Of a stretch of DNA of 64,000 nt, positions 54,067 to 63,986 are shown in pieces (the stretch's first letter is position 1; each line of letters opens with the position of its first letter). The position numbers were made by a program, and so were the translations under genes. Location of the stretch: positions 1 to 64,000 of the forward strand of contig PLXC01000120.1 of the NCBI GenBank assembly GCA_003151275.1, read 5' to 3'. Origin of the DNA: Candidatus Melainabacteria bacterium (GTDB taxonomy: Bacteria; Cyanobacteriota; Vampirovibrionia; Obscuribacterales; Obscuribacteraceae). The notes under the pieces were generated by a model. The model worked only from the letters and a program-made list of their open reading frames with translations, made no database searches and was not told where the DNA came from.

Positions 54067-55667
54067 ATATCTGGCGGGTTGAAGGCAAACAAGAAGGTCG
54101 TGACGAAGTTAAATCCGGCGTGACCAATGATTGTCGTTGTCGTATTTGTGTAACGCTTGGCGATTCCCATCAATATCGACCAGCCCGCTACCTGAACAAT
54201 GAAAATGGGCGCATGCTGAAATTGAGCGTGCAGCACACCATGCAAAATTGCCGCTGGCACGATGCCGAAAACGGGCTGGAGAGCGCCGCGAATCAAGGTT
54301 TCTTCACCAACTCCGGCGAAGATCGCAGTGGCGATTGCAAGAACAAGTGCGCCGGTAAATCCGCCCTCCGCCGTGAAGGTGCCACCGTTATAAAGACTCA
54401 GTTTGGTGTCCAACCCTAAATGTGCCCCATGTGTGTACAGCGCCCAAAGATAGTCGTAAAGAAAACTCATCAAAATCAAACCAATCCCAAGCGATACCTG
54501 TGGACCAGTTGGGCGAACCAATGCCAATCGTTGCAACACTTCTTTGAATTTACGTGTGACGAAAATCCCGCAGCCGCAGAAAGCCAGCATTACTAACCCG
54601 AGTCCGTTGTAGGAGAAAAGTTGATCCAGCGGCAAAGGCAGTGGAATTGGCATGCCTGGCATTTGGAAGTCAGACTTTGGCGCCATGGCGGCGAGCAGAT
54701 AAAACATGGTTTGCACATATATGAATAGTCCGACCATGTGTGGAATTGATGATGGAATGAAAACCCGATTGGCATCGAAAGCCGGTTTAAAGGTAGCCCA
54801 GTTCTTAACAGACCCTTTTAAAACCGACCAGTCGAACAAGCAGTCCAAAGCGCTTAAAACGTATGAGAGGAGCATCCTGAAGCTGCGTACAAGTGAGAAC
54901 CCTGTGAATGCGCAAGTTACAAAAGTGACTTGCAACACCCATGGATCAAAAGCTTGAAACTCAGCTGGCGCTAATCCGCTAGTAGAGATGTAGAAATAGA
55001 GAGCAAGACCTAAAAACCAAAAGAAAATTATGCCCCTGAGAATCCATTCGAGCCAAACCTTTCTATTCGTGACTACGAAAAGGGAGTCACCTTGAATCTC
55101 GGGTTTCAGGGTGCTTGGCTTGGACTGGGGTGTTTGCACTGGTACTGGCACTGGTGCTGGCTCTTGTACCGAGGTTGACTCTTTTACTGCGACTGGTTCT
55201 TGGACCTGGCTTGGCTCTAGGTCTTGGGATTGGGCTGAGTCTAGCGCTTCGACAGGGTCTTTAAACTGGAGTGGCTCCAAGGCTTCGACGGGGTCTTTAA
55301 CTTGAACTGGCTCTAAGGCTTGCGCTTGTACCGGGTCCGAAGCTGGGACGGAGTCAACAGTTTGAGCTTCTGTTGACGTTGGCGCTTCACTGGGAACAGC
55401 TGTAGTGCTTAAAGGAGTTTGAACAGTGGATGCAGGCGCCGCGATGGATGCGGATGCAGCTGAGCTTACCGACGCATCTGTGGATTGAGACGGAGCTGTG
55501 AATTGAGATGGAGCGTGCGCTTGAGCTTCAGCGTCCAGCTGCGTCTGAGGTTGTCCTAGACTAGAACCGAGCTCTACCGCCACTGTGCGTAAGATTCTTT
55601 TGCCACCCGCGGCTTGTGCCATCAGACCGAGGATTGCCACGGCCAAAACAATGAAGAAATCAGACAA
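54063..55667 (-). CDS. CPBP (CAAX-type) intramembrane protease with long repetitive N-terminus
   Basis: A 534-residue protein. An N-terminal TM segment (residues 3-22) is followed by about 170 residues of Ala/Pro/Gln/Ser/Val repeats, including EPVQVKDPVEALEPLQFKD. Then come about eight TM segments. The catalytic motifs are EETLIRG (Glu455, Glu456, Arg460), LHGVLHAQ (His476, His480) and HAGFNF (His516, Asn520). Family members are glutamate-type membrane proteases or scaffolds. The long extracytoplasmic or cytoplasmic repeat arm is unusual. Confidence 0.88.
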   Translation of the reverse strand: MSDFFIVLAVAILGLMAQAAGGKRILRTVAVELGSSLGQPQTQLDAEAQAHAPSQFTAPSQSTDASVSSAASASIAAPASTVQTPLSTTAVPSEAPTSTEAQTVDSVPASDPVQAQALEPVQVKDPVEALEPLQFKDPVEALDSAQSQDLEPSQVQEPVAVKESTSVQEPAPVPVPVQTPQSKPSTLKPEIQGDSLFVVTNRKVWLEWILRGIIFFWFLGLALYFYISTSGLAPAEFQAFDPWVLQVTFVTCAFTGFSLVRSFRMLLSYVLSALDCLFDWSVLKGSVKNWATFKPAFDANRVFIPSSIPHMVGLFIYVQTMFYLLAAMAPKSDFQMPGMPIPLPLPLDQLFSYNGLGLVMLAFCGCGIFVTRKFKEVLQRLALVRPTGPQVSLGIGLILMSFLYDYLWALYTHGAHLGLDTKLSLYNGGTFTAEGGFTGALVLAIATAIFAGVGEETLIRGALQPVFGIVPAAILHGVLHAQFQHAPIFIVQVAGWSILMGIAKRYTNTTTTIIGHAGFNFVTTFLFAFNPPDI

Positions 55668-55810
55668 GGGTCCGCCTTATATCTAGGAGAATTAAGTCAG
55701 GAGAGGGATTTTTAATCAACTTTTTCATGCTATTATATTGTCAAGATTCGGCGAACTGGCTATCTTCTATCATAGTTGCTTATAGTTGAATCAGCCTGGT
55801 TTGTAGAAAG

Positions 55811-55826
55811 TCCGAAAGTTCGGAGG
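55811..55826 (+). promoter_or_regulatory. Hairpin overlapping a ribosome-binding site
   Basis: TCCGAAAGTTCGGA is a perfect six-pair hairpin whose right arm contains the first bases of the GGAGG ribosome site of the next gene. When folded it would hide the site, so it could act as a temperature- or protein-dependent translation switch. Confidence 0.45.
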
Positions 55827-55837
55827 TGAAAGTTCAC

Positions 55838-56068
55838 ATGATCAAGACAAAGCGTTTAGTGGTTGCAGCAATAGCCGGTGCGTTCGGCCTCGGTTTGTTC
55901 GCGACATCCAGTTTTGCGAGCGGACCAATTATGTTGAGCCCTATTAGCTCGCCAGTACCGGGAGTATTTGTTGCACCCACAGTGCACTCAGTTCCCATCA
56001 ACAAACAAATTCTGAAAACTTATCGTCAGGTACGCGCCTTCTGGCTCTCTAGAGCTATTGTAAGGTAG
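55838..56068 (+). CDS. Small secreted protein
   Basis: A 76-residue protein; I chose ATG at 55838, 11 bases after GGAGG. An in-frame GTG at 55826 would overlap that site. It has a typical signal peptide (RLVVAAIAGAFGLGLFATSS to FASG) and a short mature peptide of about 45 residues rich in Pro, Val and Ile. No family recognised. A strong terminator follows 32 bases later, so this is a one-gene transcript. Confidence 0.6.
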   Translation: MIKTKRLVVAAIAGAFGLGLFATSSFASGPIMLSPISSPVPGVFVAPTVHSVPINKQILKTYRQVRAFWLSRAIVR

Positions 56069-56099
56069 GAATCCGACTCTAACGCCTTCGGACTTAATT

Positions 56100-56136
56100 C
56101 GACGGGTCACCGCCATGGTGGTCCGTCGTGTTTTTT
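56100..56136 (+). terminator. Intrinsic terminator after small secreted protein gene
   Basis: CGACGG-GT-CACC and GGTG-GT-CCGTCG form a long stem with a five-base loop, followed by TGTTTTTT. Confidence 0.88.
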
Positions 56137-56458
56137 GGAATTGCTTTTTAGTCCTCTGAAGGTTCTTTCACTCTGCAAAAAAATTGCAAACATTCCGCAC
56201 TCTCTTTACTGACCGCCACCACAGATGGTGCGAACCTTATCCTCTCTTCTCAAAGTCACTTTTTGCTAGCCAAATCATGTGACATCTAAAATTCACCAGG
56301 TGGTGCTAACTTAAATGATTTTATTACTCTGCGCAAATTTCTAAACCACATAAGCCATGCCCTTCAAAATATCGGGCAAAACTGATGCGTGTCTGGCAAC
56401 AAAGGTCTGCCTCCGTGTACACTCTCACTTTAGTACGGCGCGGATGGACAGGCAATCA
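56137..56458. other. Gene-poor promoter region of response regulator
   Basis: A 322-base AT-rich interval. TTGCAAA near 56180 and an ACTTAAATGAT stretch near 56310 are possible promoter parts. No gene, strong hairpin or RNA seen. Confidence 0.3.
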
Positions 56459-57136
56459 ATGGCTAAAATTCTTGTTGTGGAAGATGATCGATTGGTAGCC
56501 GAGCTGCTTAAGGATAGACTCCAGCTTGAGCATCATAAGATAGAACTTGCGTTTAACGGGCAGGATGCCCTGGATCTAGCTATCTCTTTCCACTTTGACA
56601 TGCTGATTTTGGATCTCGGGTTGCCCGAACTGGACGGCATAGAGGTCTTAAAGCGCTATCGAGGCAAAGGTGAAACCTCGCCCGTTTTGATCCTGACCGG
56701 CAAGAACCAAACTCATCAAAAAGAGCAAGGACTGGACGCTGGCGCTGACGACTACATGACCAAACCATATGACATCCGAGAGCTCTGTGCCCGAGTTAGA
56801 GCTTTGCTAAGGCGCAGTTCCAGTAGCTTGTCCAACGTATTGAAATGCGGAAACATCTCAATGGACACGGAAAGGGCAGAGGTCAAGGTTGGCGACACTG
56901 TCGTCAAGCTTGTGCAAACGGAATATCTTCTGCTCGAGTTTTTGATGAGGAATAAGGGACGCGTCTTCAGCGCGGACGAATTGCTGAGAAGTTGTTGGGA
57001 TTCCGACACCGAAGCAACGGAAGGCGCAGTTAGAACGTACGTTACGAGAATCAGAAAGAAGATCGATCAAGAAGGCAGTAAATCAATGCTGCAAAGTATT
57101 TACGGTCTTGGATATAAGTTGGATGATACCGATTAG
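56459..57136 (+). CDS. OmpR/PhoB-type response regulator
   Basis: A 225-residue protein. I chose ATG at 56459, where the receiver begins (AKILVVEDDRLVAELL). Phospho-acceptor Asp52 in ILDLGLPELDG, Thr/Lys in ILTGKN and YMTKPYD. The winged helix shows KLVQTEYLLLEFLMRNKGRV and VRTYVTRIRKKIDQEG. It closely resembles the regulator at 25523 in length and layout, probably a paralogue. No kinase neighbour. Confidence 0.92.
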   Translation: MAKILVVEDDRLVAELLKDRLQLEHHKIELAFNGQDALDLAISFHFDMLILDLGLPELDGIEVLKRYRGKGETSPVLILTGKNQTHQKEQGLDAGADDYMTKPYDIRELCARVRALLRRSSSSLSNVLKCGNISMDTERAEVKVGDTVVKLVQTEYLLLEFLMRNKGRVFSADELLRSCWDSDTEATEGAVRTYVTRIRKKIDQEGSKSMLQSIYGLGYKLDDTD

Positions 57137-57402
57137 TGTGATACCACTTCGCTGTTACTCAATGTTACTCACTTTTATTTGAATATGCCTCTTCGTTTCG
57201 GTTAAAAAATAAGGAACTCATTTTCAAAATCTACGAATTCGGTAAGCAAACCGCCATAATTGCGGATGGATAAGTGCCACCATATAACAACAAAATGGAA
57301 CACCATCAAAGAACTCGATAACACAAGGATGCCGGGAAGCTAGAGAACTAGCCACAGTTTGACAGGAACGGGACCAAGAAAATTTGAGGCATTTCAGGAC
57401 TT

Positions 57403-58950
57403 TCATTTAAACAAGTCATCTTCAATCGCTCTGCTAGCCGAGTTGGCCGAGTTGGCCGCGAGTCGATCTTTTTGCGCCAAAAGCTTCTTGCCTAATTTTT
57501 CGTACGCTCTGGCTCGATCAGCGTAAGCTCTGGATTGTAGGTTGGGGTCAGCAAGAGCAGCAGTAAAGTCTTGAACAGCGTCTTCATTTCGGTTCATGTC
57601 CAAATAACACAATCCGCGACCGTAGAAGTAAACAAAAAATTTCGGACTGAGCGTGATTGCATCCGAAAAGTCCTTTAAGGCTCGAGGATAATCTTTCAAG
57701 CGCCGATAACATTCAGCTCGAGCAGCTATGTTTGGTGCAGAGAGCGGTCGCAATATTATTGCCTTTGTAAAACACGTAACAGCCTCGCTGTACCTCTTCA
57801 AGGACCTGTAACAGCGAGCTTCCTGTTCTAATGACTGAAAGGTCGGTCTGGTGCTATTGATCACCTGAAGTTCTTTGGCAGCTTCGTTATCTTTTCCAAG
57901 TCGCAGTAAACATTCGGCTCTTCCATCATGTGCCGATGGATTATCATTCATCACATCTGGAAATCTGTCGTAATCAGACAGCGCCTCACCATACTTCTCC
58001 AAATTCTTCAAACATTCCGCCCTCAAGAAGTAGAGACCATGGTCTTTTGGATTTTTCTTGATCATTTTTTGGACATAAACGAGCGCACCATTCCAGTCTC
58101 GCATTGACCATAAGATCCAATATCGTAAAGGGTCATCCACCTCTCCTGTTTTGTTGGTGCAGGTAATACATGCTTGCCATGCTTCTGGATTCCGACCGAG
58201 ATTGTGCAGTGCGTATGCTCTGACTGAGTAAATTTGCAAGTACGAACAATTTTGGGCGATTAATCCATCAGCAAGGGAAAGGGCTTCGGTGTTACGCCCG
58301 GTGTGAAAAAGTTCGAATGCTCGCTGGCCTGCCGGTTCAAACTCTCGTATTTGAGCAGTAAATTTCAGATCATCAATTCGCGATTCCTTGAACAACTTGT
58401 GCCTAAACTCCGTATCTGCCCTCGCGGAATATGCGCGCGGCATGTTTAATTTCAATGCATGATCAAACGCAGCCAATGCTTCGTTCATGCGTCCGGCTTT
58501 GTCCAAAATGTGGCCTCGTACGATCCACATTTCCCCATCTTCTGGGCGCAACTTTCGTGCCTGCTCAATATCGAGCCATGCTTTCTTGGGCTGGTTTGTG
58601 ACCTGGTAAGCGTATGCTCTAACTACGTACACTGACGGATCGACGGGCTTTGGCTTCAGAGCGAAATATCTGGCGGCAAATTTGATGGTATCAGCCGGCG
58701 TATTCAAATTGCTGCTTACGCGTGTGAGAGATGCAACAATCAGTTCGGACTTTGGATGTGTCACCAAATATTGATCGAGCATTTTGCGCGAGGCTTTCCA
58801 GTCGTGCAGATTCATAGCTTTAAAGACGATTTGCTCATCTTCTTTGGATGCCGCCGCTAAACAAAAAGAAGTAGTCCAGCCAAACAACAACGAAAGTGAG
58901 AGGGCATGAGCTAGCAGCGGTCGGAACGAACTCGAAAGTGATTTAAACAT
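57403..58950 (-). CDS. Secreted TPR-repeat protein
   Basis: A 515-residue protein with a signal peptide (PLLAHALSLSLLFGWTTSFC to LAAA) and about twelve tetratricopeptide repeats, for example GEMWIVRGHILDKAGRMNEA and IAARAECYRRLKDYPRALKD. The C-terminal end is basic and disordered. It probably binds proteins or peptides in the periplasm. Paralogous in style to the gene at 26263. No enzyme domain. Confidence 0.86.
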   Translation of the reverse strand: MFKSLSSSFRPLLAHALSLSLLFGWTTSFCLAAASKEDEQIVFKAMNLHDWKASRKMLDQYLVTHPKSELIVASLTRVSSNLNTPADTIKFAARYFALKPKPVDPSVYVVRAYAYQVTNQPKKAWLDIEQARKLRPEDGEMWIVRGHILDKAGRMNEALAAFDHALKLNMPRAYSARADTEFRHKLFKESRIDDLKFTAQIREFEPAGQRAFELFHTGRNTEALSLADGLIAQNCSYLQIYSVRAYALHNLGRNPEAWQACITCTNKTGEVDDPLRYWILWSMRDWNGALVYVQKMIKKNPKDHGLYFLRAECLKNLEKYGEALSDYDRFPDVMNDNPSAHDGRAECLLRLGKDNEAAKELQVINSTRPTFQSLEQEARCYRSLKRYSEAVTCFTKAIILRPLSAPNIAARAECYRRLKDYPRALKDFSDAITLSPKFFVYFYGRGLCYLDMNRNEDAVQDFTAALADPNLQSRAYADRARAYEKLGKKLLAQKDRLAANSANSASRAIEDDLFK

Positions 58951-59109
58951 GAGTGAATTTGTGCCGTCGCGTGGAGTGCCGTCTCCAACTCGCTATGCCC
59001 CGACAGACTTCAAATGCAACGCAACTTGCTGCGATACTCCATGGACCAAATCATGGAAGACCTCGCAGCAAGAATTTATAATTGCATATTTCACTCGTAC
59101 AAGCTTCAA

Positions 59110-59135
59110 AGCTCACCGAAAATGAACGGTGAGCT
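59110..59135 (-). terminator. Terminator-like perfect hairpin
   Basis: AGCTCACCG and CGGTGAGCT form a nine-pair stem with an eight-base loop. On the minus strand TTTGAAG follows, so the T run is weak. It sits 92 bases past the stop of the leftward 604-residue gene and most likely ends that transcript. Confidence 0.55.
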
Positions 59136-59227
59136 CTAAAGCACGGTTGGGCTGACAAAAATCTCGGCATGTCGCATTTGTTGGAAAAACAGCGGTATTT
59201 CTAACAAGGCATGGTCTGTACTTCCCC

Positions 59228-61042
59228 TTACTTCACGGCCGCGGCTAGTTTTCTTAATTCGGCTACCTTTTGCGTCGCGAGTGCCTTCACCTTAGGCATT
59301 GAACTCTCAGTGCTCAGTTTCTCCATAATTCCAAGGGCTCTTGGATCTTTCAATTCCATAGCTTTGTTGATTGCAGCTAACTGGAACGTTTCTTCGGGCT
59401 TGCCTGAGGCGTGACTGCGTTCAAGCGCGGTGACCACAGTAGCCAACGCTACATCCTTTGGTTTTCCGTCGAGGAAGGGATTCCCGGTGTCGTTAGACAT
59501 CGGCACAATTGCATCAAGCAATTTGATACGAGCCTTTTCGGGAACAGGCAGATAGACGCCGGAAACGTTACCGGAATCATCCTTCCTGCCTTCGCCTCTC
59601 AGACCCGAGATTATGGATCTCGTTGTGAAATCATGATTGATACCAGAAGTGCCATTGGCCTTCACTTGAGCTTCTGCAGCCTCCACTTGCATCTGCACCT
59701 TATCTGTCTTGAGTGGGTTGTCGCCGCGACTGTCGTTGGTTCTGCCAAACTTGCGCCCATCCAGATGCTGCCCTGTCATGATCTCGTGCAGCAACGCTTG
59801 TTTAGTCTCCATGTTTGGATCCTGCTTATTGGCAGCGTTTGAGCGCACTTGTTCCCACTGTTCCGCTCGCGCTGCCACCAATTCGTTTTCAGACGAAATG
59901 ACACCATTTGTTGTCCACTTACTACCTACGTCATCGATCTTTTTAGTGAACTTCCAATCCGGAATCAAATTCTCACGACCCTGATCTAATAACCATCTCG
60001 TGCTGGCGCTTGATGTAGTTGGATGTTCGGCTTCCTTAGTTGAGATTGCCCGAGAGAGTCTCACCTCCTCACCCTTCATATATTTGTCAAAACCGGCTTT
60101 TATTTGTTCTACTTTGCCGGTCACTCTAGCTTGGAGAATTTCCTCATTCTCTTTCACCAATTGTTCTACAGTCTTGAAACCCGGTCGTGGTCCTTCTATT
60201 GGTTTAACTTGTTGTGATCCAGGTCGCGGACCCTCTATCGGTTTGACTTGTTGCGGTGCGGGTTTTGGAAATTCAATCGGTTTTGCTGGTTGTTGACCAG
60301 GAGCAGGTCTGATCTCGGACTTAGGCGGATCAGCTGGCTTGAATGGCAATGGCTTTGGTGGCTCAACTGTCCCTGGCTTAAATGGCACAGGTGTTGTATC
60401 CGCTGGCTGTGGTTTCAAAGGCGCAGGCAAAGCCATTTCCCATGGTTTTCTCTGCAAAGGATTCCCTTGCCCAGGCCTAGGCTGAACAAGTGGCGGTGGA
60501 GTAAACGGCTGCGTTTCTGCTCCTGTCCGGGCTGGATTGAACGGACGCTGCTGCGTCTCTGCGCCTCCTGTCCGGGCAGGATTGAATGGAATTGGGCTAT
60601 CACTAGTTCGTCGTGGTTGTGGCAGCGCTTGGAGCTGTCCAGGCTGTGTCAGATCAGTTCTTGGTAATCTACGGAGAAGCTCTTTCTGACCCTCTCTCAA
60701 TTGTTCAAGTTGTTTCTGCAGATTATCAATCATGTCTCTTGCAGCTCTCAACTCTCGCTCAGTTTTGCGCTCACGCTCCGTGGGCTCGTCCTTTTGGGCG
60801 CCTCCCCTTTTTCTTGGCTCACCACCGTCATATCGGTAAAGGTCTGCGGCAGGAGGAATTGGAAGAGCAGCTGCGTAGTCCGAAGGTGGTGCTGGTGGCA
60901 AGCACGTCCCCATGGTCGCGTAAGGAGTGCTCAAGATCAGCGGCTGCGGTGTGCCCGGCTGTGCAAACGATTGTGGGGCATCACACGGTTGACATGGCTG
61001 ATGATGACTACGACGTTCAGCAATTCGATCACGTAAACCCAT
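59228..61042 (-). CDS. Pro/Gln-rich protein with coiled coil and unknown C-terminal domain
   Basis: A 604-residue protein. I chose ATG at 61042, behind GGAGGTGGGCTC; the frame extends 15 codons upstream. No signal. Residues 85-140 form a charged coiled coil (RELRAARDMIDNLQKQLEQL). Residues 140-310 are low-complexity repeats: PFNPARTG, PxPFKPxxxEPPKP, and the 13-residue unit QQVKPIEGPRPG. Residues 320-604 are a mostly helical domain of unknown type (ALLHEIMTGQHLDGRKFGRT), ending in a HEAT-like helical array (LATVVTALERSHASGKPEET). Function unknown. Confidence 0.65.
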   Translation of the reverse strand: MGLRDRIAERRSHHQPCQPCDAPQSFAQPGTPQPLILSTPYATMGTCLPPAPPSDYAAALPIPPAADLYRYDGGEPRKRGGAQKDEPTERERKTERELRAARDMIDNLQKQLEQLREGQKELLRRLPRTDLTQPGQLQALPQPRRTSDSPIPFNPARTGGAETQQRPFNPARTGAETQPFTPPPLVQPRPGQGNPLQRKPWEMALPAPLKPQPADTTPVPFKPGTVEPPKPLPFKPADPPKSEIRPAPGQQPAKPIEFPKPAPQQVKPIEGPRPGSQQVKPIEGPRPGFKTVEQLVKENEEILQARVTGKVEQIKAGFDKYMKGEEVRLSRAISTKEAEHPTTSSASTRWLLDQGRENLIPDWKFTKKIDDVGSKWTTNGVISSENELVAARAEQWEQVRSNAANKQDPNMETKQALLHEIMTGQHLDGRKFGRTNDSRGDNPLKTDKVQMQVEAAEAQVKANGTSGINHDFTTRSIISGLRGEGRKDDSGNVSGVYLPVPEKARIKLLDAIVPMSNDTGNPFLDGKPKDVALATVVTALERSHASGKPEETFQLAAINKAMELKDPRALGIMEKLSTESSMPKVKALATQKVAELRKLAAAVK

Positions 61043-61241
61043 GAGCCCACCTCCAAAAATCGCAACGCTATTCTGGTTGCATTTCATCGCATCATAGGAC
61101 CCAATTGTTTCAACATCTTGTCAATCTAAATTCTCAGAACTGTGCTACAAATTTCAACGCGTCCCACGCATCGACTGAGGAAACCGGAAACTCTGGATCG
61201 ATGAAACGATAAGGAAACGATAGATTGAGGAAGCTGGCGTA

Positions 61242-63059
61242 GTGAAGATTCCCAAATTGATGGGCAAGGGATTGTTGATCATCGCCATTCCTGCGATTTT
61301 CCAACTGATCTTTGGAATCAGCCTCGCCATACTCGAAGCCCGAGCCGAGAATGCTCAGAAAGTTGAGCGTCATTCAAAAGAAGTACTTTTGCTTCTAGGA
61401 AATATCGAAACAGGTTGCTACAACGTCACGGTAGAAGTGCTTCGTTTGTCGGTAGAGAAAAGTGTGCGAGTAATGAGAACAATAAACGCCGCTTGTCAAA
61501 TCTTAGATACAAACGAAGCCGCTTTAAGAAAACTTGTCGAGAATGATGTTGAACAAAGTGCACACGCCGCCACGCTTACAGTTGTGCTCGCAGATTTTGT
61601 AAGTAGTACCAACCGCGTCATTGAGGCCATAAAAGAAAACAATCAAATGGCTCTGACAATGGCCGGACTACAAATGCGAAATCGTGCTCTGCGCTTCGGC
61701 GCAGGTGAAGAGCAAATATCACTGATGCGCAATGTAGAAGAAGCCAGACTGGCCGCCAACCCGATCCATACCGAGCAAACTCGACTGATTTTGCAAATGC
61801 TGATGGTCGGTCTGATTTGCAGCACTCTGGTGTCAATTGCTTCGGCTGCTTATTTCCTTCGTGACATTGTATTTAGACTGTACAGCATCTCGAAAAACGC
61901 AGAACTTATCAGTCTGGGCGAAGAAATGAAACCTGCCATGCAAGGCACTGACGAAATTGCGAAGCTAGACAGAGTGCTGCACAGAATGGCTCGTAATCTA
62001 AAAGAAGCAAGTCGACGTGAGACAGCGCTCGTTTCAAATGCAGCAGACGTAATTTTGTGCATTGACAAATCGCTGATGATCAGTTCGATAAACAGAGCAG
62101 CCGAAACACAGTGGAATTACACTGAAGATGACCTTCTCCATAAACGCATTATGCGTTTGGTGCCAGCCGAATCTCAAGACGAGGTGCACCGATTCCTCTC
62201 TACCGCGCGAAATACCGGCCATTCAGAATCAGCAGACATCCCCATCATCTGTAAGAACCAAACCGTCAAGACCTTCAGCTGGAATGTCTTGTGGTCACCA
62301 GACGAAGACCTCTTGTTTTGTGTCGCCCATGACGTGTCGGAACTTCGGCGTGTCGAACACGCCAAACGCGATTTCGTTAACATGGTAAGTCATGACATAA
62401 GAACTCCCCTAAGCGGTATGGCGATCTTTCTAGAGATGATTCCTATGGGGGTGTACGGAGAACTAAACGATTCTGGCAAATCGCGTGCAGGCTCTCTCGG
62501 AAGCGCCTTAAATAGGATCGTGGCAATGGTCAATGATTTGCTCGATATCGAGAAAATGCAATCAGGGCAATTTCAGATTTTTAAAACCAGTGTTGATGCT
62601 GACACTCTCGTTAATGCAAGCTTAGAGATGGTGCAAGGATTTGCAGAGCAGCAAATGATCAAGATCGAAAGTCAGAGTACAGGCGGCATGCTGTTGTGCG
62701 ACGAAGCAAGAATTATTCAAGTGCTGCAAAACTTGCTCTCGAACGCGATCAAATTCTCAGCTCCCGGAAAGACCGTAATCCTAAAACTAGAGCGTCAAGA
62801 AGATGTGACACGTTTTGAGGTCACAGACAGTGGTAAAGGAATAGCAAAAGACGACATCCCGGTCTTATTTGAGAGATTCACTCAAGCAAAAGGCGAGGAC
62901 AGCAAGCGACAGTCCGGCTTTGGATTGGGATTAGCGATCTGCAAAGACATCGTTGAGAGGCATGGTGGCACGATCGGTATCATCAGCGAACTTGGGAAAG
63001 GAAGCACCTTTTGGTTCACGATTCCCAACACCGAAACCAACAGCCCCAAAGAAGCTTAG
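61242..63059 (+). CDS. PAS sensor histidine kinase
   Basis: A 605-residue kinase with GTG start at 61242 behind GAGGAAGC. TM1 is at residues 10-31 and TM2 near 185-205, with a helical sensor domain between them. A HAMP-like linker, a PAS domain (residues about 260-370, VILCIDKSLMISSINRAAET) and the kinase core follow. H box MVSHDIRTPLSGM (His384), N box LQNLLSNAIKFSAPG, G1 DSGKGIAKDDIPVLFERF, G2 GFGLGLAICKDIVERHGG. It is like the kinase at 6563 in its core. No response regulator is adjacent. Confidence 0.93.
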   Translation: MKIPKLMGKGLLIIAIPAIFQLIFGISLAILEARAENAQKVERHSKEVLLLLGNIETGCYNVTVEVLRLSVEKSVRVMRTINAACQILDTNEAALRKLVENDVEQSAHAATLTVVLADFVSSTNRVIEAIKENNQMALTMAGLQMRNRALRFGAGEEQISLMRNVEEARLAANPIHTEQTRLILQMLMVGLICSTLVSIASAAYFLRDIVFRLYSISKNAELISLGEEMKPAMQGTDEIAKLDRVLHRMARNLKEASRRETALVSNAADVILCIDKSLMISSINRAAETQWNYTEDDLLHKRIMRLVPAESQDEVHRFLSTARNTGHSESADIPIICKNQTVKTFSWNVLWSPDEDLLFCVAHDVSELRRVEHAKRDFVNMVSHDIRTPLSGMAIFLEMIPMGVYGELNDSGKSRAGSLGSALNRIVAMVNDLLDIEKMQSGQFQIFKTSVDADTLVNASLEMVQGFAEQQMIKIESQSTGGMLLCDEARIIQVLQNLLSNAIKFSAPGKTVILKLERQEDVTRFEVTDSGKGIAKDDIPVLFERFTQAKGEDSKRQSGFGLGLAICKDIVERHGGTIGIISELGKGSTFWFTIPNTETNSPKEA

Positions 63060-63063
63060 AAGC

Positions 63064-63795
63064 TCATGGTTGTTCGAATGCGTAAACAACAGTAATAGAT
63101 GACGAACTCTCTTGCTCACCGGATGCAATTGGCACAGACTGAGCAACTTCCGCTCTTGCCATATTCATCATCATCGGCCGAGGCGGCTGAATTATGCCAC
63201 TAGATTCGGTGATGTACAAAACACGTCCGATTTTAGTGCCGGCAGCTCCGGCGTACAATTCTGCTTTCCGTTTAGCATCAGCCATCGCCTTAACACGAGC
63301 CTGATCGAGCACGCTGGCCGGCTCGGCGATTGAAAAACTAATTCCGTTGACATTATTAGCACCAGCCGTCACGACAGCGTCAAGAATGTCACCCAGACTG
63401 GCCAGGTTGCGAACTTTAACCTGTACATCATTGCTAACTTGATAACCAATGATCGTTGGTTTTTGCTGACCGTTTGTTCCGTTGTCGTACCGATATTGTG
63501 GATTCACACTAAAGTTATTAGTGAGGATGTCTTTATCGGCAATGCCTTTCGCACCAAGAGTCTTGATCAAGGTTGCCATCCTATCGCTGTTACTCTTCAA
63601 TGCCACTGCCGCAGTTTTCGATTCACTAACTACACCCATTGTGATCTGCGCTTGATCGGGCCGAGCAAAGACATGTCCTTCCCCAGTAACACATATAGAT
63701 GGCGGCAAGTCTTTCATTTCGAGGGCCCAACTTGGGGTCGAGACGCTGAAAATGGCTAGAAGTCCCAGCGAAGCAGATACGAGAAATTTATTCAT
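63064..63795 (-). CDS. SIMPL (DUF541) domain periplasmic protein
   Basis: A 243-residue protein with a signal peptide (FLVSASLGLLAIFSVSTPSW) and a SIMPL domain throughout: ICVTGEGHVFARPDQAQITM, GYQVSNDVQVKVRNLASLGD, NNVNGISFSIAEPAS, and AKRKAELYAGAAGTKIGRVL. Members are linked to stress tolerance (oxidative stress in E. coli YggE), with mechanism unclear. ATG at 63795. It converges with the kinase gene at four bases' distance. Confidence 0.92.
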   Translation of the reverse strand: MNKFLVSASLGLLAIFSVSTPSWALEMKDLPPSICVTGEGHVFARPDQAQITMGVVSESKTAAVALKSNSDRMATLIKTLGAKGIADKDILTNNFSVNPQYRYDNGTNGQQKPTIIGYQVSNDVQVKVRNLASLGDILDAVVTAGANNVNGISFSIAEPASVLDQARVKAMADAKRKAELYAGAAGTKIGRVLYITESSGIIQPPRPMMMNMARAEVAQSVPIASGEQESSSSITVVYAFEQP

Positions 63796-63986
63796 GATTA
63801 CAACTCCAGCATCTCAAAACAGTCAGAAGAAGAAGAGTATCAGAACCGCATCAACTAGTTTTAGGATTTGGAACTGCAACCCAAATACAACATTACCCAA
63901 AATCGGTTGCCAAGATGTTGAAACAATTTGCCCATATTATTCGATGAAAGCAGCGGAATGGCGTTGCGATTCTAAGGAGGATGAAT

